A DNA stretch of 64,000 nucleotides, from the NCBI GenBank assembly GCA_001599755.1, contig BCHX01000007.1, forward strand, positions 2,108,001 through 2,172,000, given 5' to 3'. The translations under genes and the position numbers were made by a program. Of this stretch, positions 10,238 to 19,586 are shown piece after piece. The notes under the pieces were generated by a model, which saw nothing but the letters and a program-made list of their open reading frames with translations, did not search any database and was not told the DNA's origin. The DNA comes from Gliomastix tumulicola (Eukaryota > Ascomycota > Sordariomycetes > Hypocreales > Bionectriaceae). Position 1 is the stretch's first letter. Each line of letters begins with the position of its first letter.

Positions 10238-11140
10238 ATGTCGCCGCTCAAGAACATCGCTCTCATCGGGGCCTCCGGAAGCCTAGGCTGCCATATTCTC
10301 GAGAAGCTTCAGGCGTCCGGCCAGTTCAACATCCGGGTCCTTCGACGCCCAACGTCGTCTGCCTCCTTCCCCCCCTCGGTCAAGGTCGTCGACGTGCTCC
10401 TCGACGACGTCGAGTCCCTGACAGAGGCTCTCCGCGACCAAGACGCCGTGGTGTCCGCTCTCGGCACCTCGCAGATCCCTCAGCAGGAGCACCTCGCCGA
10501 GGCCTGCATCAGGGCCGGCGTCCAGCGCCTCATCCCCGCCGAGTTCGGGGCCGACATCCCGAATCCCAAGGTCCAGGCTCTGCCCATCTTCCACCCGCAC
10601 ACCAGGATTCACAACGCCGTCATCAAGGCGTGCGAGACGACCCCCTCGCTGACGTATACCTTTGTGCACAACGGGGTGTTCCTGGACTGGGGCATCGAGC
10701 GCGGCTTCATGTTCGGCATCTCCGACTACAAGCCGGTCATTATCGACGACGGAAATCTCGTGTGCAGCGCGACGACCGTGCCCAGCATCGCCGACGCCGT
10801 CGTCGGCATCCTCAGGAACCCGTCGGAGACGCGGAACCGGGACGTATACATTGAGGATATCAAGCTTACCCAGAACAAGTTCTATGAACTGGCCAGGAAG
10901 GCTGCGCCCTCTAAGCCCTGGGAGTTCAAGTACGCGAAGCTGGACGACCTGACGGCTGGGGCGGATACGGAGATAGCCCAATGGAACAGGACTGAGCAGG
11001 CGATGGTGCCGTACCTGTACCGCGCACTGCTGGATCCTGAATACGGCGGCAACTTCGCCCAGGTTGACAACGAGCTTCTTGGGCTGAAGGGCAAGACGGA
11101 AGAGGATGTGATAGAGATTGTGAAGAGATACATCAAGTAG
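10238..11140 (+). CDS. NmrA-like / isoflavone reductase family NAD(P)-binding protein
   Basis: Atypical short-chain reductase of the NmrA-isoflavone reductase family, expected to bind NADP and reduce a small phenolic or other metabolite, or to act as a redox-sensing regulator. Intronless, 300 residues, the usual family length. The glycine-rich motif GASGSLGCHILEKL sits at residues 11-24, followed by RVLRRPTSS, where the Arg fits NADP preference. The family block VQRLIPAEFGAD is at about 98-109. There is no signal peptide, so the protein is cytosolic. It is divergent from the hybrid C2H2/Zn2Cys6 regulator and convergent with an old yellow enzyme. The family is sure; the substrate is unknown. 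Confidence 0.88.
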   Translation: MSPLKNIALIGASGSLGCHILEKLQASGQFNIRVLRRPTSSASFPPSVKVVDVLLDDVESLTEALRDQDAVVSALGTSQIPQQEHLAEACIRAGVQRLIPAEFGADIPNPKVQALPIFHPHTRIHNAVIKACETTPSLTYTFVHNGVFLDWGIERGFMFGISDYKPVIIDDGNLVCSATTVPSIADAVVGILRNPSETRNRDVYIEDIKLTQNKFYELARKAAPSKPWEFKYAKLDDLTAGADTEIAQWNRTEQAMVPYLYRALLDPEYGGNFAQVDNELLGLKGKTEEDVIEIVKRYIK

Positions 11141-11432
11141 ACATGGCAGTCTGGAGGAGCAAACCGGGGCATTCAACATGCTGGCGAGGAGAGGGTTTAG
11201 TCAATCACGCAGTTGAAGACAAGCTTGAGCCACATCCAACACACTATGGTTTCTATAGCTTGAGAATGTATTCAAGCACAGGTCATGCTATCAAGTCAGT
11301 TCACATGCGCTTTCAAAGGTCATAAGAAATGCTTTGTAATGAAACTATCTAGTGTGTCCATCCATCTATCACGGTGTATCATTCTATCATCGCTTTCGTC
11401 AAACTTTGAAACGCTTCTATCGCTCCACTCCC

Positions 11433-12602
11433 TCAAGCAAGCGCGGTGATGGCTTCAGGATGAGCCTTTGTGAACTCCTCGCTGAACGGGTAGTCGTTGT
11501 ACCCCTCATTGGACATGTGGTTGTAGAACGTCGCCCTGTTGTACTTGTTCAGCTCAAGGCCATTCTTGATGCGGTACACCAAGTCCGGGTTGGAGAGGAA
11601 GAGGCGGCCAAAGGCGACGAGGACATCCCACTTCTGGTAGTGCTGCTCCAGGGCGCGGGCAGCGCTCTCGGGCTTGTAGGCGCCGGCCACGATGGCGGGG
11701 CTCTGGTTGTCCCAGATGTCAAGGATGAAGTCGAGGGTCTTGTCGCTGTGGGCTGCCTTCTTGTCGGTGAGGAGGGTAGCGGGGTCGCCGACGGCCTCGA
11801 CGAGGGAGAGATAGGCCAGGTTGCCGATCTTCTTGAGCTCGGTGATGAGGTAGGTGTAGAGCTCGTGGATGTCGTTCTTCTCGGAGCCCTGGAAGCTGGC
11901 GAAGGGCGACAGACGGATGCCGACCTTGTCCGCGCCGACGGCCTCGACGACCTTCTTGACGACGGTGAGGGTCAGGCGGGCTCGGTTCTCCATGGATCCT
12001 CCCCACTGGTCGGTGCGCTGGTTGACGGTGTCGGAGAGGAACTGGTCGAGCAGGTAGCCGTGAGCGGCATGGACCTCGACGCCATCGCCACCAGCTCCGA
12101 TGACTCTCTTGGCCGTGTCGACGAATGCCTGGATGGTCTCCTGGATCTCCTCCTCCGTCATGGCCTCGGGGGCCGGCTGGTCGGCGCTCAGGGGCACATT
12201 GCTGCTGGACCTGTACTTGAAGCCCCTCTCCCCCATGTAGCCGGCATCGGAGGCACGGCCCATGGCCCAGATCTGCTGGAAATAGACCGATCCGTTGGCG
12301 TGGACGGCGTCGATCACCTTCTTCCAGGCCTCCACCTGCTTGTCGCTCACGAATCCGGGGAGGTGGCGCTCGCCCTCCTCGATGTGGGCGACGCCCGTGG
12401 CTTCGGTGATGACCAGGGTTCCGGGGGTGGAGGCGCGGTCGGCGTAGTACTTCTGCATGAGGGGCAGGGCGGTGTGGTCGTTGTCATTGCGGTAGCGGGT
12501 CAGAGGAGCGAGGGCGATGCGGTGCTGGAGCTGGGAGTTGCCGATCTTGATGGGCTTGAAGAGACGGCTCTCTGAGGGGACGATGTTGTTCGAGGCAGAC
12601 AT
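11433..12602 (-). CDS. Old yellow enzyme family NADPH dehydrogenase / ene-reductase
   Basis: FMN-dependent ene-reductase that uses NADPH to reduce activated C=C bonds of enones or nitro compounds. 389 residues, no intron, standard length. Landmarks include RIALAPLTRYR at the N-terminus, the active-site block HAAHGYLLDQFLSD (the His/His pair binding the substrate oxygen and the Tyr proton donor), the family signature NQRTDQWGGSMENR and the C-terminal FMN phosphate region DVLVAFGRLFLSNPDL. The ATG at 12602 was chosen because the family N-terminus (SRLFKPIKIGN) begins just after it; the open frame further upstream is low-complexity leader. The neighbouring NmrA-like reductase and two regulators may form a small redox locus. 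Confidence 0.93.
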   Translation of the reverse strand: MSASNNIVPSESRLFKPIKIGNSQLQHRIALAPLTRYRNDNDHTALPLMQKYYADRASTPGTLVITEATGVAHIEEGERHLPGFVSDKQVEAWKKVIDAVHANGSVYFQQIWAMGRASDAGYMGERGFKYRSSSNVPLSADQPAPEAMTEEEIQETIQAFVDTAKRVIGAGGDGVEVHAAHGYLLDQFLSDTVNQRTDQWGGSMENRARLTLTVVKKVVEAVGADKVGIRLSPFASFQGSEKNDIHELYTYLITELKKIGNLAYLSLVEAVGDPATLLTDKKAAHSDKTLDFILDIWDNQSPAIVAGAYKPESAARALEQHYQKWDVLVAFGRLFLSNPDLVYRIKNGLELNKYNRATFYNHMSNEGYNDYPFSEEFTKAHPEAITALA

Positions 12603-13366
12603 TGCGATGTATGTTTCTGGGGTAGATGTGGGGGGTTTTAGGTGTGAAGCTATTTTAGACTTGTGATGTCTTTGATCCTTGAATGGTGCGTTTACTTGAA
12701 AGCTCGAAGATGCTGTTGATACTCGATGTGTTCTTGGTGTAAGTGATGAAATGCTGTAATGCTTGCTTGTTGTTGATGTGTTTGATGATATCGAAAAAAA
12801 GACTTTGACCAACAACTGGAAGAAACAAGCGACTATTATACAAAATAAAACTGCACAAAATGACTCCTGATACAGCATCAATTGCTTTGTAAACCGTCGT
12901 CGCGTGCTTGAAGAAACTGAAGCCATCACGGCGCGCTTCCGGAGTTGCGGAGCACACGGAGAGTCGGAGTCACGGAATTGTATGGCCCTGTCCGCGCAAA
13001 ATGAGCATATTTTCTTAGCGGTGTTTGTCAGCACTCTTTTCAGGGCTCGCTCCAGCACTCCGCTGCCTGCAGAGGCTTCATCCCACAATCATCCCCCGCA
13101 ACTCCGTCACTCCGTTTTCCTCCGTCCTTGGGAGAAGACGAACGAATATTTCACCGTTGCAACGAGCGGATTAAATTGTAAGCATGACGTCTGATCGAAG
13201 CCTTTTTGGAGGACATCCCGACTCCGAACAAGATCCGAGACGGCGCGGATAGATTGACAGCACGATTTGCAAGGCACTAACTACTAGAGCTCTCCGACAT
13301 CTGCCGTCATGGGGCCCTCTATTTACAAACTGACCATCCCGTCCCGTCATCACGGAGTATCTTACT
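12603..13366. other. Intergenic region, OYE promoter and CE12 3' side
   Basis: No coding region is supported. The part near 12,650-12,860 is comparatively AT-rich and is probably the leader and promoter of the OYE gene. Nothing else is recognised. Confidence 0.5.
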
Positions 13367-14188
13367 TTACTCATCACCGGTCGCAAACTCGCCCGCCGCG
13401 ATCTTATCGCTCAGCGCCTGGTTCTGCAGCAGATACGCCTCGACATCCGGCCTTGCCCGCACGAGCAGATCCGCCACGATGCGCCCAAAGACCTTCTCGC
13501 CCGCCGGGTTGAGGTGCGTCCGATCGCCGGCCGCCAAGTTGTAGTAGTCGGCGTTCTCCTGCCCGATGGCGTTGACGTAGTCGGTGCTCGCGCGGTTGAG
13601 GTCCAGGTGCTGGATGCCGAGGCTGTCGGCCGCGGCGATGGCGGCCGCCGAGTGCTCGGCGAGGTTCTCGACGACGGCGCCGTTGGAGAAGGTCCGGCGG
13701 GTGAGGGACGTGACGATGATCTGCAGCTGTCAGCCTTGGGTGTATTCATCAGCCTAGGTTGCGTTGTTCAGTGTCAGGCCTACAGGAGTCCCGCCGGCCT
13801 CGATGACCTCGGTGGCCAGCTGCTCCAGGTTGGCCTGGAACTGCTCGAGCGAGATGCCCTTCTCCGGCTTCTGGTCGTTGTGGCCGAACTGGATCGTGAC
13901 GATGGGCTCGTAGTCGGCGACCGTCTCGGCGATGGAGGCCAGCGTCGCGTCCCAGCGGCCGTCGGCCCGGAAGGAGACCGTCGTGGCGCCGCTCTTGGCG
14001 TGGTTGATGCCGCTGGCCGGGTCCTGCGTCAGAGCCAGGAAGCCGTCGCCCCAGCCGCCGTCGATGGCCGTCGTCGAGTCGCCGGTGAGGATGAAGTAGG
14101 GGACCTGGGCACCTCTTGGTGTGGTCGTAGGATGTGCCGCTACGAGGGACGCCGCGACGAGCGAGCCGAGGGCCATTGAGAAACGCAT
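13367..14188 (-). CDS. Rhamnogalacturonan acetylesterase, SGNH hydrolase (CE12)
   Basis: Secreted esterase that removes acetyl groups from rhamnogalacturonan I in pectin. Exons 14188-13784 and 13720-13367 give 252 residues, close to the known fungal family length. After a signal peptide (MRFSMALGSLVAASLVAAHP) come the SGNH blocks: GDST with nucleophile Ser38, the oxyanion-hole Asn in FGHND, and Asp/His of the triad in GDRTHLN near the C-terminus. The intron joins GGTP to IIVTSLTRRTF. A TATA-like box lies about 125 bases upstream. Together with the GH28 gene it suggests pectin use. Confidence 0.92.
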
Positions 14189-15050
14189 GACGAATGTTTG
14201 GGGACGCGCGTAGTTAGTAGGAGTCCGAGGTAATGAATGATATGGAGTTGCTATCCGCTATACCAAACCAAGTACACACGACGACGCATCGTAGCAGCGC
14301 CGCCACGGCTCTTATAGCCACGATGCCCTCACATTGGGGCGATCACGCCGTATACGTGCACACGGGAGGGAAACCACCGAGCGCTTCTGGGGTCAGGATA
14401 CTCCCGACGCTGGCAAATGCAAGTCATCGTCCCCCCCAAACTCCACCGTCCGGACAAGAGGAAGCCCTCTCAGAGGACGGAATAATTGAGAGACATTACC
14501 CCCAGCCCGCGACGAGCAACTGCCGCCAAGTCCGGCATTGCCCTGCCGGATCGACGTCTCCCCAGGTTTTTTCCCCTCAGTTGGGCAGATGCTGCTGCTG
14601 CTGCGGACGGGCGCCGCGCTATCATTGCCACGAAGGCCGAGGCGATGTCATCATTGGCACGCCTGAGCACGAGACTCGGGGACCTGCCATGGCTAAACAG
14701 GCTTGCCGTCTCCAAGATGCAGATCTATAGATCTAAGCCTATGTTAATGTTAGTATTGGTGTCGGGCGCTGGCGTACCGAGACAAGCCTCGCACGCCGAA
14801 CGCTGAGCCAATCTCAACGTCGTTGGACTGCTGTGGGCGTCTGTGGCTCAGGCTTCGAGGTCCACTTTGAAGCACGTCTCGCCACAAGCTTCCAGCGGTT
14901 TTAATCCTGATTCGATAGTGGCTGAGGCCAATAAGGACGGTCTTTATTCTTTCCCCACCTGTGGACCATTGATTGCTTGCTTCTTCCCCCTCCTTCCTCC
15001 ATCATACCCTACACACCGAACAGAAATCAGACACGACGCAGCTCTCCACG
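14189..15050. other. Divergent intergenic region
   Basis: Carries the promoter of the CE12 gene (TATA-like TTATA at about 14312 read on the minus strand) and of the small gene at 15051. No further gene is supported. Confidence 0.5.
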
Positions 15051-15356
15051 ATGCCCTCTAATCAATCAAGCCAATCGTCCGGCGCCAAGGCCAGCAGCAG
15101 CTCGGCTAGCGGCTCCGGTCACACCGAGAAGCCCATCACTAAGTATCAAGTCATCAAGGACGGCTGGGGCAGTAGGAAGAACTTCCAGCACAGCTACGGT
15201 CTGGGGAGTACGTTTGTCTCCTGCACTGTATACTCAACTCCTTGAGATCATGTATCTGACTGACTGACTATCTTGGTAGTGGATGACGAGTCTATCCAGG
15301 AGGGAAACGCCATCTTGGAAGTCATGCTCGAGCAGGAGAGGAGGGAGAGGAGGTGA
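15051..15356 (+). CDS. Small conserved fungal protein of unknown function
   Basis: Two exons, 15051-15207 and 15280-15356, encode 77 residues. The N-terminal third is Ser/Ala/Gly-rich and looks disordered. The second half, ITKYQVIKDGWGSRKNFQHS then YGLGMDDESIQEGNAILEVM, resembles small uncharacterised proteins I recall from other filamentous ascomycetes, where the DGWGSRxNFQxSYGL core and an EEGNxIL helix recur. No signal peptide and no known domain. The intron ends with a tandem CTGACTGACTGACT before its acceptor. The conservation claim is from memory and should be checked by search; no function is proposed. Confidence 0.7.
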
Positions 15357-15672
15357 ACCCGCGTCAACGGCGACAGGGCAGGAGGAGGAGGAGGAGGTTA
15401 GGCATCACCGGAGTCCTCCCTTGACGACATCCACCATGAACAATCACTGAAGTCGCCATAATAAGCAGAGGAGCAAGCTGGGGGCGGAAATGGAAAGACA
15501 AATTGTATCGTGCTGGTCGTTCAACGTCAACTGCATGCAAGCTAAATCCAAAAGATACCACCCAAGAAGTATACGTAACGAGAGGCCAGAGTCGTGGATC
15601 AACGTAGCCACCCGCACTATGTATATCCACGCGAGCGCATACCACACATCATTGAGAATCATCATGAGAAAC
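15357..15672. other. Short intergenic region
   Basis: Lies between the ends of two convergent genes and presumably holds both 3' UTRs. A GGA-rich tract at about 15380-15400 is the only marked feature. Confidence 0.5.
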
Positions 15673-17268
15673 CTACAGGGGCTTCTGTCCCCAGTACGTG
15701 TGCCTAGAAAGTTGTCAGCGCTGCTGCCGCCCCAAACACACACACACACACACAGCCAGCGAAAAGGACCACCACAACTACTACTACTCACATCGGGAAG
15801 ACACCGCGCGTCTTGGGGTTCTTGAGCGTAGCCCGCATCTTGGCGACGAGCAGCTGCGTCTCCTCGAGGCTCCAGCCGAGGATCTGCCCGATGGGGAAGA
15901 TGACGAGGCCGTCGAGCGCCATGTCGAGCGACGTGCCGCAGTACGCGCCAATCTCCTTGAGCCGCTTGTCCTTGGGCCACAGGCTCACGGGCGCCTTGTC
16001 GACGCGCCGCCCGATGTTGACGAAGCCCGCGGCCGGCCCCCACTCGCCCATCTGCTCGACCATGCGGAACGTGCGGCCGGTGGCTTCCCCGGCGTCGTAG
16101 AAGAGCTGGCACCACTGCTTGAAGATGTGGCCGTCGTCGACCGTGACCTCGGGGTTCTCGGAGCGGAACTCGATGTCGGGCTCCGTGTGCTCGAACCAGC
16201 CGCCCGGCTTGAGCGCCTTGAAGACCTCGCTGTAGAGCTTCGGCCAGTCGCTGATGGCCCCGTGCAGCGTGCGGATGTGGATGAAGTCGAACGACTCGGG
16301 CTTGAAGGTCCAGTCCAGCTGCGCGTCCTCGATCTCGAAGCGGAGGTTGGGCGGCACCCAGCCGGGCTGCGTGGGCGTGATGTCGATGCCGATGACCTCC
16401 GATGCTGGGTCCTCGTCCGCCACGTCACTGCTGGGGGTGGTTAGGGGGGTTGCTGATCATATTGAAGAAGGGAGCGGGGGAAGAGGGAAGGAGTGTACTG
16501 ACATGGCCCAGATGCCCGTGCCCGTGCCTACGTCGAGGATTTTCTGAGGCAAAAGGAGTCAGTCCTGTCTGAGGGTGCAGAAGAAGAGAGGGGGGTGGGG
16601 AGTGGCTGTCGACATACGTGAGGGCCGTCGCCGATGGGTGCACAGAAGAGCTTGTCGTCCTTCAACATGGTGATCCAATGGTGCCTGGGACTGTTAGGGA
16701 GGGCGGATATCATGGCTGGGCACGGGGTCGAACTCACCCCAGGTCGAAGGCCTCCAGGTGCTTGTCATCATTCGGGGCCCAGTACTCGGTTGTCTTGGAG
16801 GCCTGATAGGTCCTGCCCTGGATGTGGCGGTACTCGAGCAGACTGCTGGTGATCGACTCGGTCGACTCGCCTAGGCTGTTGGGAGAAGCATGAGTCACGG
16901 CGTCCTTCCTGGCAACTACGAGGGGTAAAGGACCGTGACATACCTGTTGGTCTCATACGTCGAGTCGGCGTCATCCTCACGAGCCAAGAGCTCAGGGTCC
17001 TACAGATCGTCCAGCACGTTAGATCACCCCCCCTCATACGCACAACACACACACACACACACTAGCCCATGCAGCACCCGGGACGTCCAACGGAAGCCCG
17101 AGCAGGCCAGTGGCACCCGAACGGACGGCCAGCCACGCTTAGCGCAGAGCCGAGCGGAGAGGGCCGAGCTTCGGGCGCCGGAACAGACTCTGCCCGCGCT
17201 TCCGGAGAGAAAGGGGGGAAACTCACCGCCTCAATTGGCGCCGGGACGTTGGTCTCAGGGGAAGCCAT
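15673..17268 (-). CDS. LaeA-like SAM-dependent methyltransferase
   Basis: Class I SAM-dependent methyltransferase of the fungal group that includes LaeA-like proteins, many of unknown substrate. Seven exons (minus): 17268-17227, 16999-16944, 16875-16738, 16684-16618, 16543-16503, 16427-15792, 15703-15673; 336 residues. Motif I, ILDVGTGTGIWAIDVADE, is split across an intron. The acidic loop VIGIDITPTQPGWVPPNL follows, then FDFIHIRTLHGAISDW and the C-terminal HTYWGQKPL ending typical of the group. The N-terminal part has TYETNSLGESTESITSSLLEYR, also a group hallmark. CA-dinucleotide repeats lie in introns 1 and 6. No biosynthetic backbone gene is nearby, so a cluster role is not supported. Confidence 0.9.
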
Positions 17269-18318
17269 GGCTCGCAGTGTCCGTGTCTTGCGTCACCGTT
17301 ACGCTTGATGCAGAGGGCGAGTAGGTAGGTACGTAAAGTAGGTCTGTGGTGCGAAGAAGGATAAGCTCGGGTCTGTTTAGCGCAGACTTTGCAGAGACGC
17401 CGTGGGGGGGTGTGTGTGAGAGAAAAGGAGGGGAATGCAAATCGACGGACAAAAGTCACTCGAGGCAAATTGTACATGCCATCATCTCGCGTTGAGGAAT
17501 GGACCCTTAGTAAGGGGGGGGAAATGGGCAAGGATGGGCATCCTCAATGGCGGCTAAACAGCTGGACGAGCCCCCCCCTTAAGTGCATATATGGGATAAT
17601 GCGAGACGGCCTCCTTTAGCTAGAGCCTGCTGGGATTGGTGCGGATATTTCCCCTCATTCCTTTCTTTGTCTGGGAAGCTAAACAACAACAACATCAACA
17701 ACAACGACGAGGAGGAGGAGGAGGGGACGCCACATTTCTGAGAGCTGCTTTTGGCGCTTGGACGAACAGGCATTCAGCATGACGGGCATGATTAGGGACG
17801 CGACTAATATGTTCGGTCCCGGAAGTCAAATGTCGATCACTGTGCCGCATGTCCTCCATTCTGGCGCTATATCCCTGCCAAGCGCGTTTGCTCAGACTCC
17901 TTTCCCACTGCTGTTTTTGTGGTGGATTGGCAAGGCTCGGTCTGCCTTATTGGTCGGGACCTCTATCAAGGCACACCGACAGTCGAAATGAGACAGGTCA
18001 CTCGTGATACACATCACATCACATCACATCATATCAAACAGGCAGTTCATCAACTCGTGTTATTAACCATTATAGGCTCTGTCTATCGTCCCCCCCCTTC
18101 ACCGATCAGCTAAAGCTCAGCATAGCGACCGTGTTCAGCGGTTGAAGAGTGCCCAGTCTAAGCATATATGCCTCCCAAGGTAAAAAAAGGTATCAAGTAA
18201 GAAAAGGCACAAAAAAGTCCAGCTCCACGTTGCCAGAGTAAACACGTCGCCTCCTCTCCGTTTTTTTATTCGAGTGAGAAAACAACCTGTGGTTGTCCTG
18301 CCACTGGACACCATCCGC
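17269..18318. other. Intergenic region with short tandem repeats
   Basis: No gene is supported. It includes a CAA/GGA-rich stretch near 17,680-17,725 and a CATCA pentamer run near 18,008-18,032. Confidence 0.5.
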
Positions 18319-19064
18319 TTAACCGAAGATGATGTCGATGATGTCGCCGATGCCGATGAAGTCGAGGATGTCCTTGAGGATGTTGCCGAGCTCCTTGAGG
18401 GTGTTCTCGAGGCCGGTGATGGTGAGGTTGAGGGTGGCGGCGATGTCGAGGATGTCGCTGACGAACTCGACGAGGGGCTCGACGAAGGGGGCGATGGCCT
18501 TCTGCAGGGCCTTGAGCTCGGCGTCGACGGCCTTGATGATGGCCGGGGTGAGGTCGGACAGGGCGAACTCGAGGGTGACCTCGATGCCGGAGACGATGGA
18601 CTTGACCGAGTCGACGGCCTTGATGAGGAGATCGATCTGGGCCTGGGTGAGCTCGGAGACGCCGTTGGCGATGTCCTCGATGGCACCCTCGGTGACCTCG
18701 GCGATGGTGTCGGTGGCCTCCTTCAGGGCGGCGGTGATGGACGCGTAGTTCTCCTTGATGATGGCGATGATCTCGGCGGGAATGGCACCGACGTCGCCGG
18801 CAACGGCCTCAACGGCGGCAGCTGGGGAAGTTTGTTTGTTAGTTGGGTTGGATGCGATACGAGTTGGGAGTGGGAAGAAGACATACTGATGGCGTCGAGG
18901 TTGGCCTTGGTGGCATCCTCGAGGGAGTCGACGATGGCAAGGACAGTGTCGACGACGGAGGTCTGTCGCTCCTCGATGACAGCGACCTCGCGCTCAACGA
19001 CAGCGACCCTGGGGACGGCGGCGCAGGCGAGGCCGGCGAAGGCGAGAACCTTGGAGAACTTCAT
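18319..19064 (-). CDS. Small secreted alpha-helical protein, function unknown
   Basis: Two exons (19064-18887, 18821-18319) encode 226 residues. A signal peptide (MKFSKVLAFAGLACAA) is followed by a short Val/Arg/Glu segment and then almost uninterrupted Ala/Ile/Leu/Asp/Glu-rich sequence predicted to be amphipathic helices, such as EIIAIIKENYASITAALKEA and ELKALQKAIAPFVEPLVEFV. There are no cysteines after the signal region and the end is very hydrophobic (ILDFIGIGDIIDIIFG). The overall plan resembles fungal hydrophobic-surface-binding (HsbA-type) secreted proteins, but I see no firm motif. A TATA-like box is 135 bases upstream. It could be a surface or apoplastic protein; the function is not known. 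Confidence 0.78.
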
Positions 19065-19198
19065 CTTGACTGATGGTGGTTTGGGGGTTGGTGGTAGACC
19101 GGGTTGGGGAGAAGGCTGAGCTGAGCTGGGAGAGTTGATGGTTTGGGATGGGGAGTAAAGAAGATTCTCTCGTCGGAAAGAGGGAGATCTCCGGGACC

Positions 19199-19205
19199 TT
19201 ATATA
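19199..19205 (-). promoter_or_regulatory. TATA-like box of the secreted helical protein gene
   Basis: TATATAA on the minus strand about 135 bases before the ATG. Confidence 0.4.
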
Positions 19206-19557
19206 CACGATCCGGCAGCCTCACGCTCGCTCTCATCTCTTTCTTCGTCGAGTTCCCCCCATGAACGCACGGCACACACGAACATGACGTTTGATTGCCA
19301 GCGGCCCATAGGAACGCACGAGTTGGGAAGGAGCTTTGCCATTGGGGACCGGCGGATCCCCCTGGGGTAGGCCTTGATAGAGAGTCTGACTGACTGACTG
19401 GGAAGTGGAAGTGTCTGCAGTCGGAGAATAGGGCGATGAGCAACTACCGGGATATCAGAGCTCAGCCTACGAGCTGGAGCCGGACGGGAAGAGATGGGAC
19501 GGAGTGTCCACCGTAAGACGAATCTCCTTCTCGTACCTGACTTGAACCCGGCATTCA

Positions 19558-19586
19558 ACACACACACACACACACTCTCTCTCTCT
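19558..19586. repeat. (CA)n(CT)n microsatellite
   Basis: A run of CA units passes directly into CT units in the non-coding region. Confidence 0.75.

Noticed and set aside
15698..16444. Plus-strand open frame opposite the methyltransferase
   Set aside because: Antisense shadow with Arg/Glu/Leu-rich low-complexity translation; the minus strand encodes the SAM motif.
4192..19064. Possible secondary-metabolite cluster (haloperoxidase, regulators, NmrA, OYE, methyltransferase)
   Set aside because: No PKS, NRPS, terpene cyclase or other backbone gene is present; only a loose redox association is kept as a hypothesis.
19490..19560. GGGTTCAAGTC word on the minus strand, considered as a tRNA B box
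   Set aside because: No matching A box or cloverleaf pairing around it.
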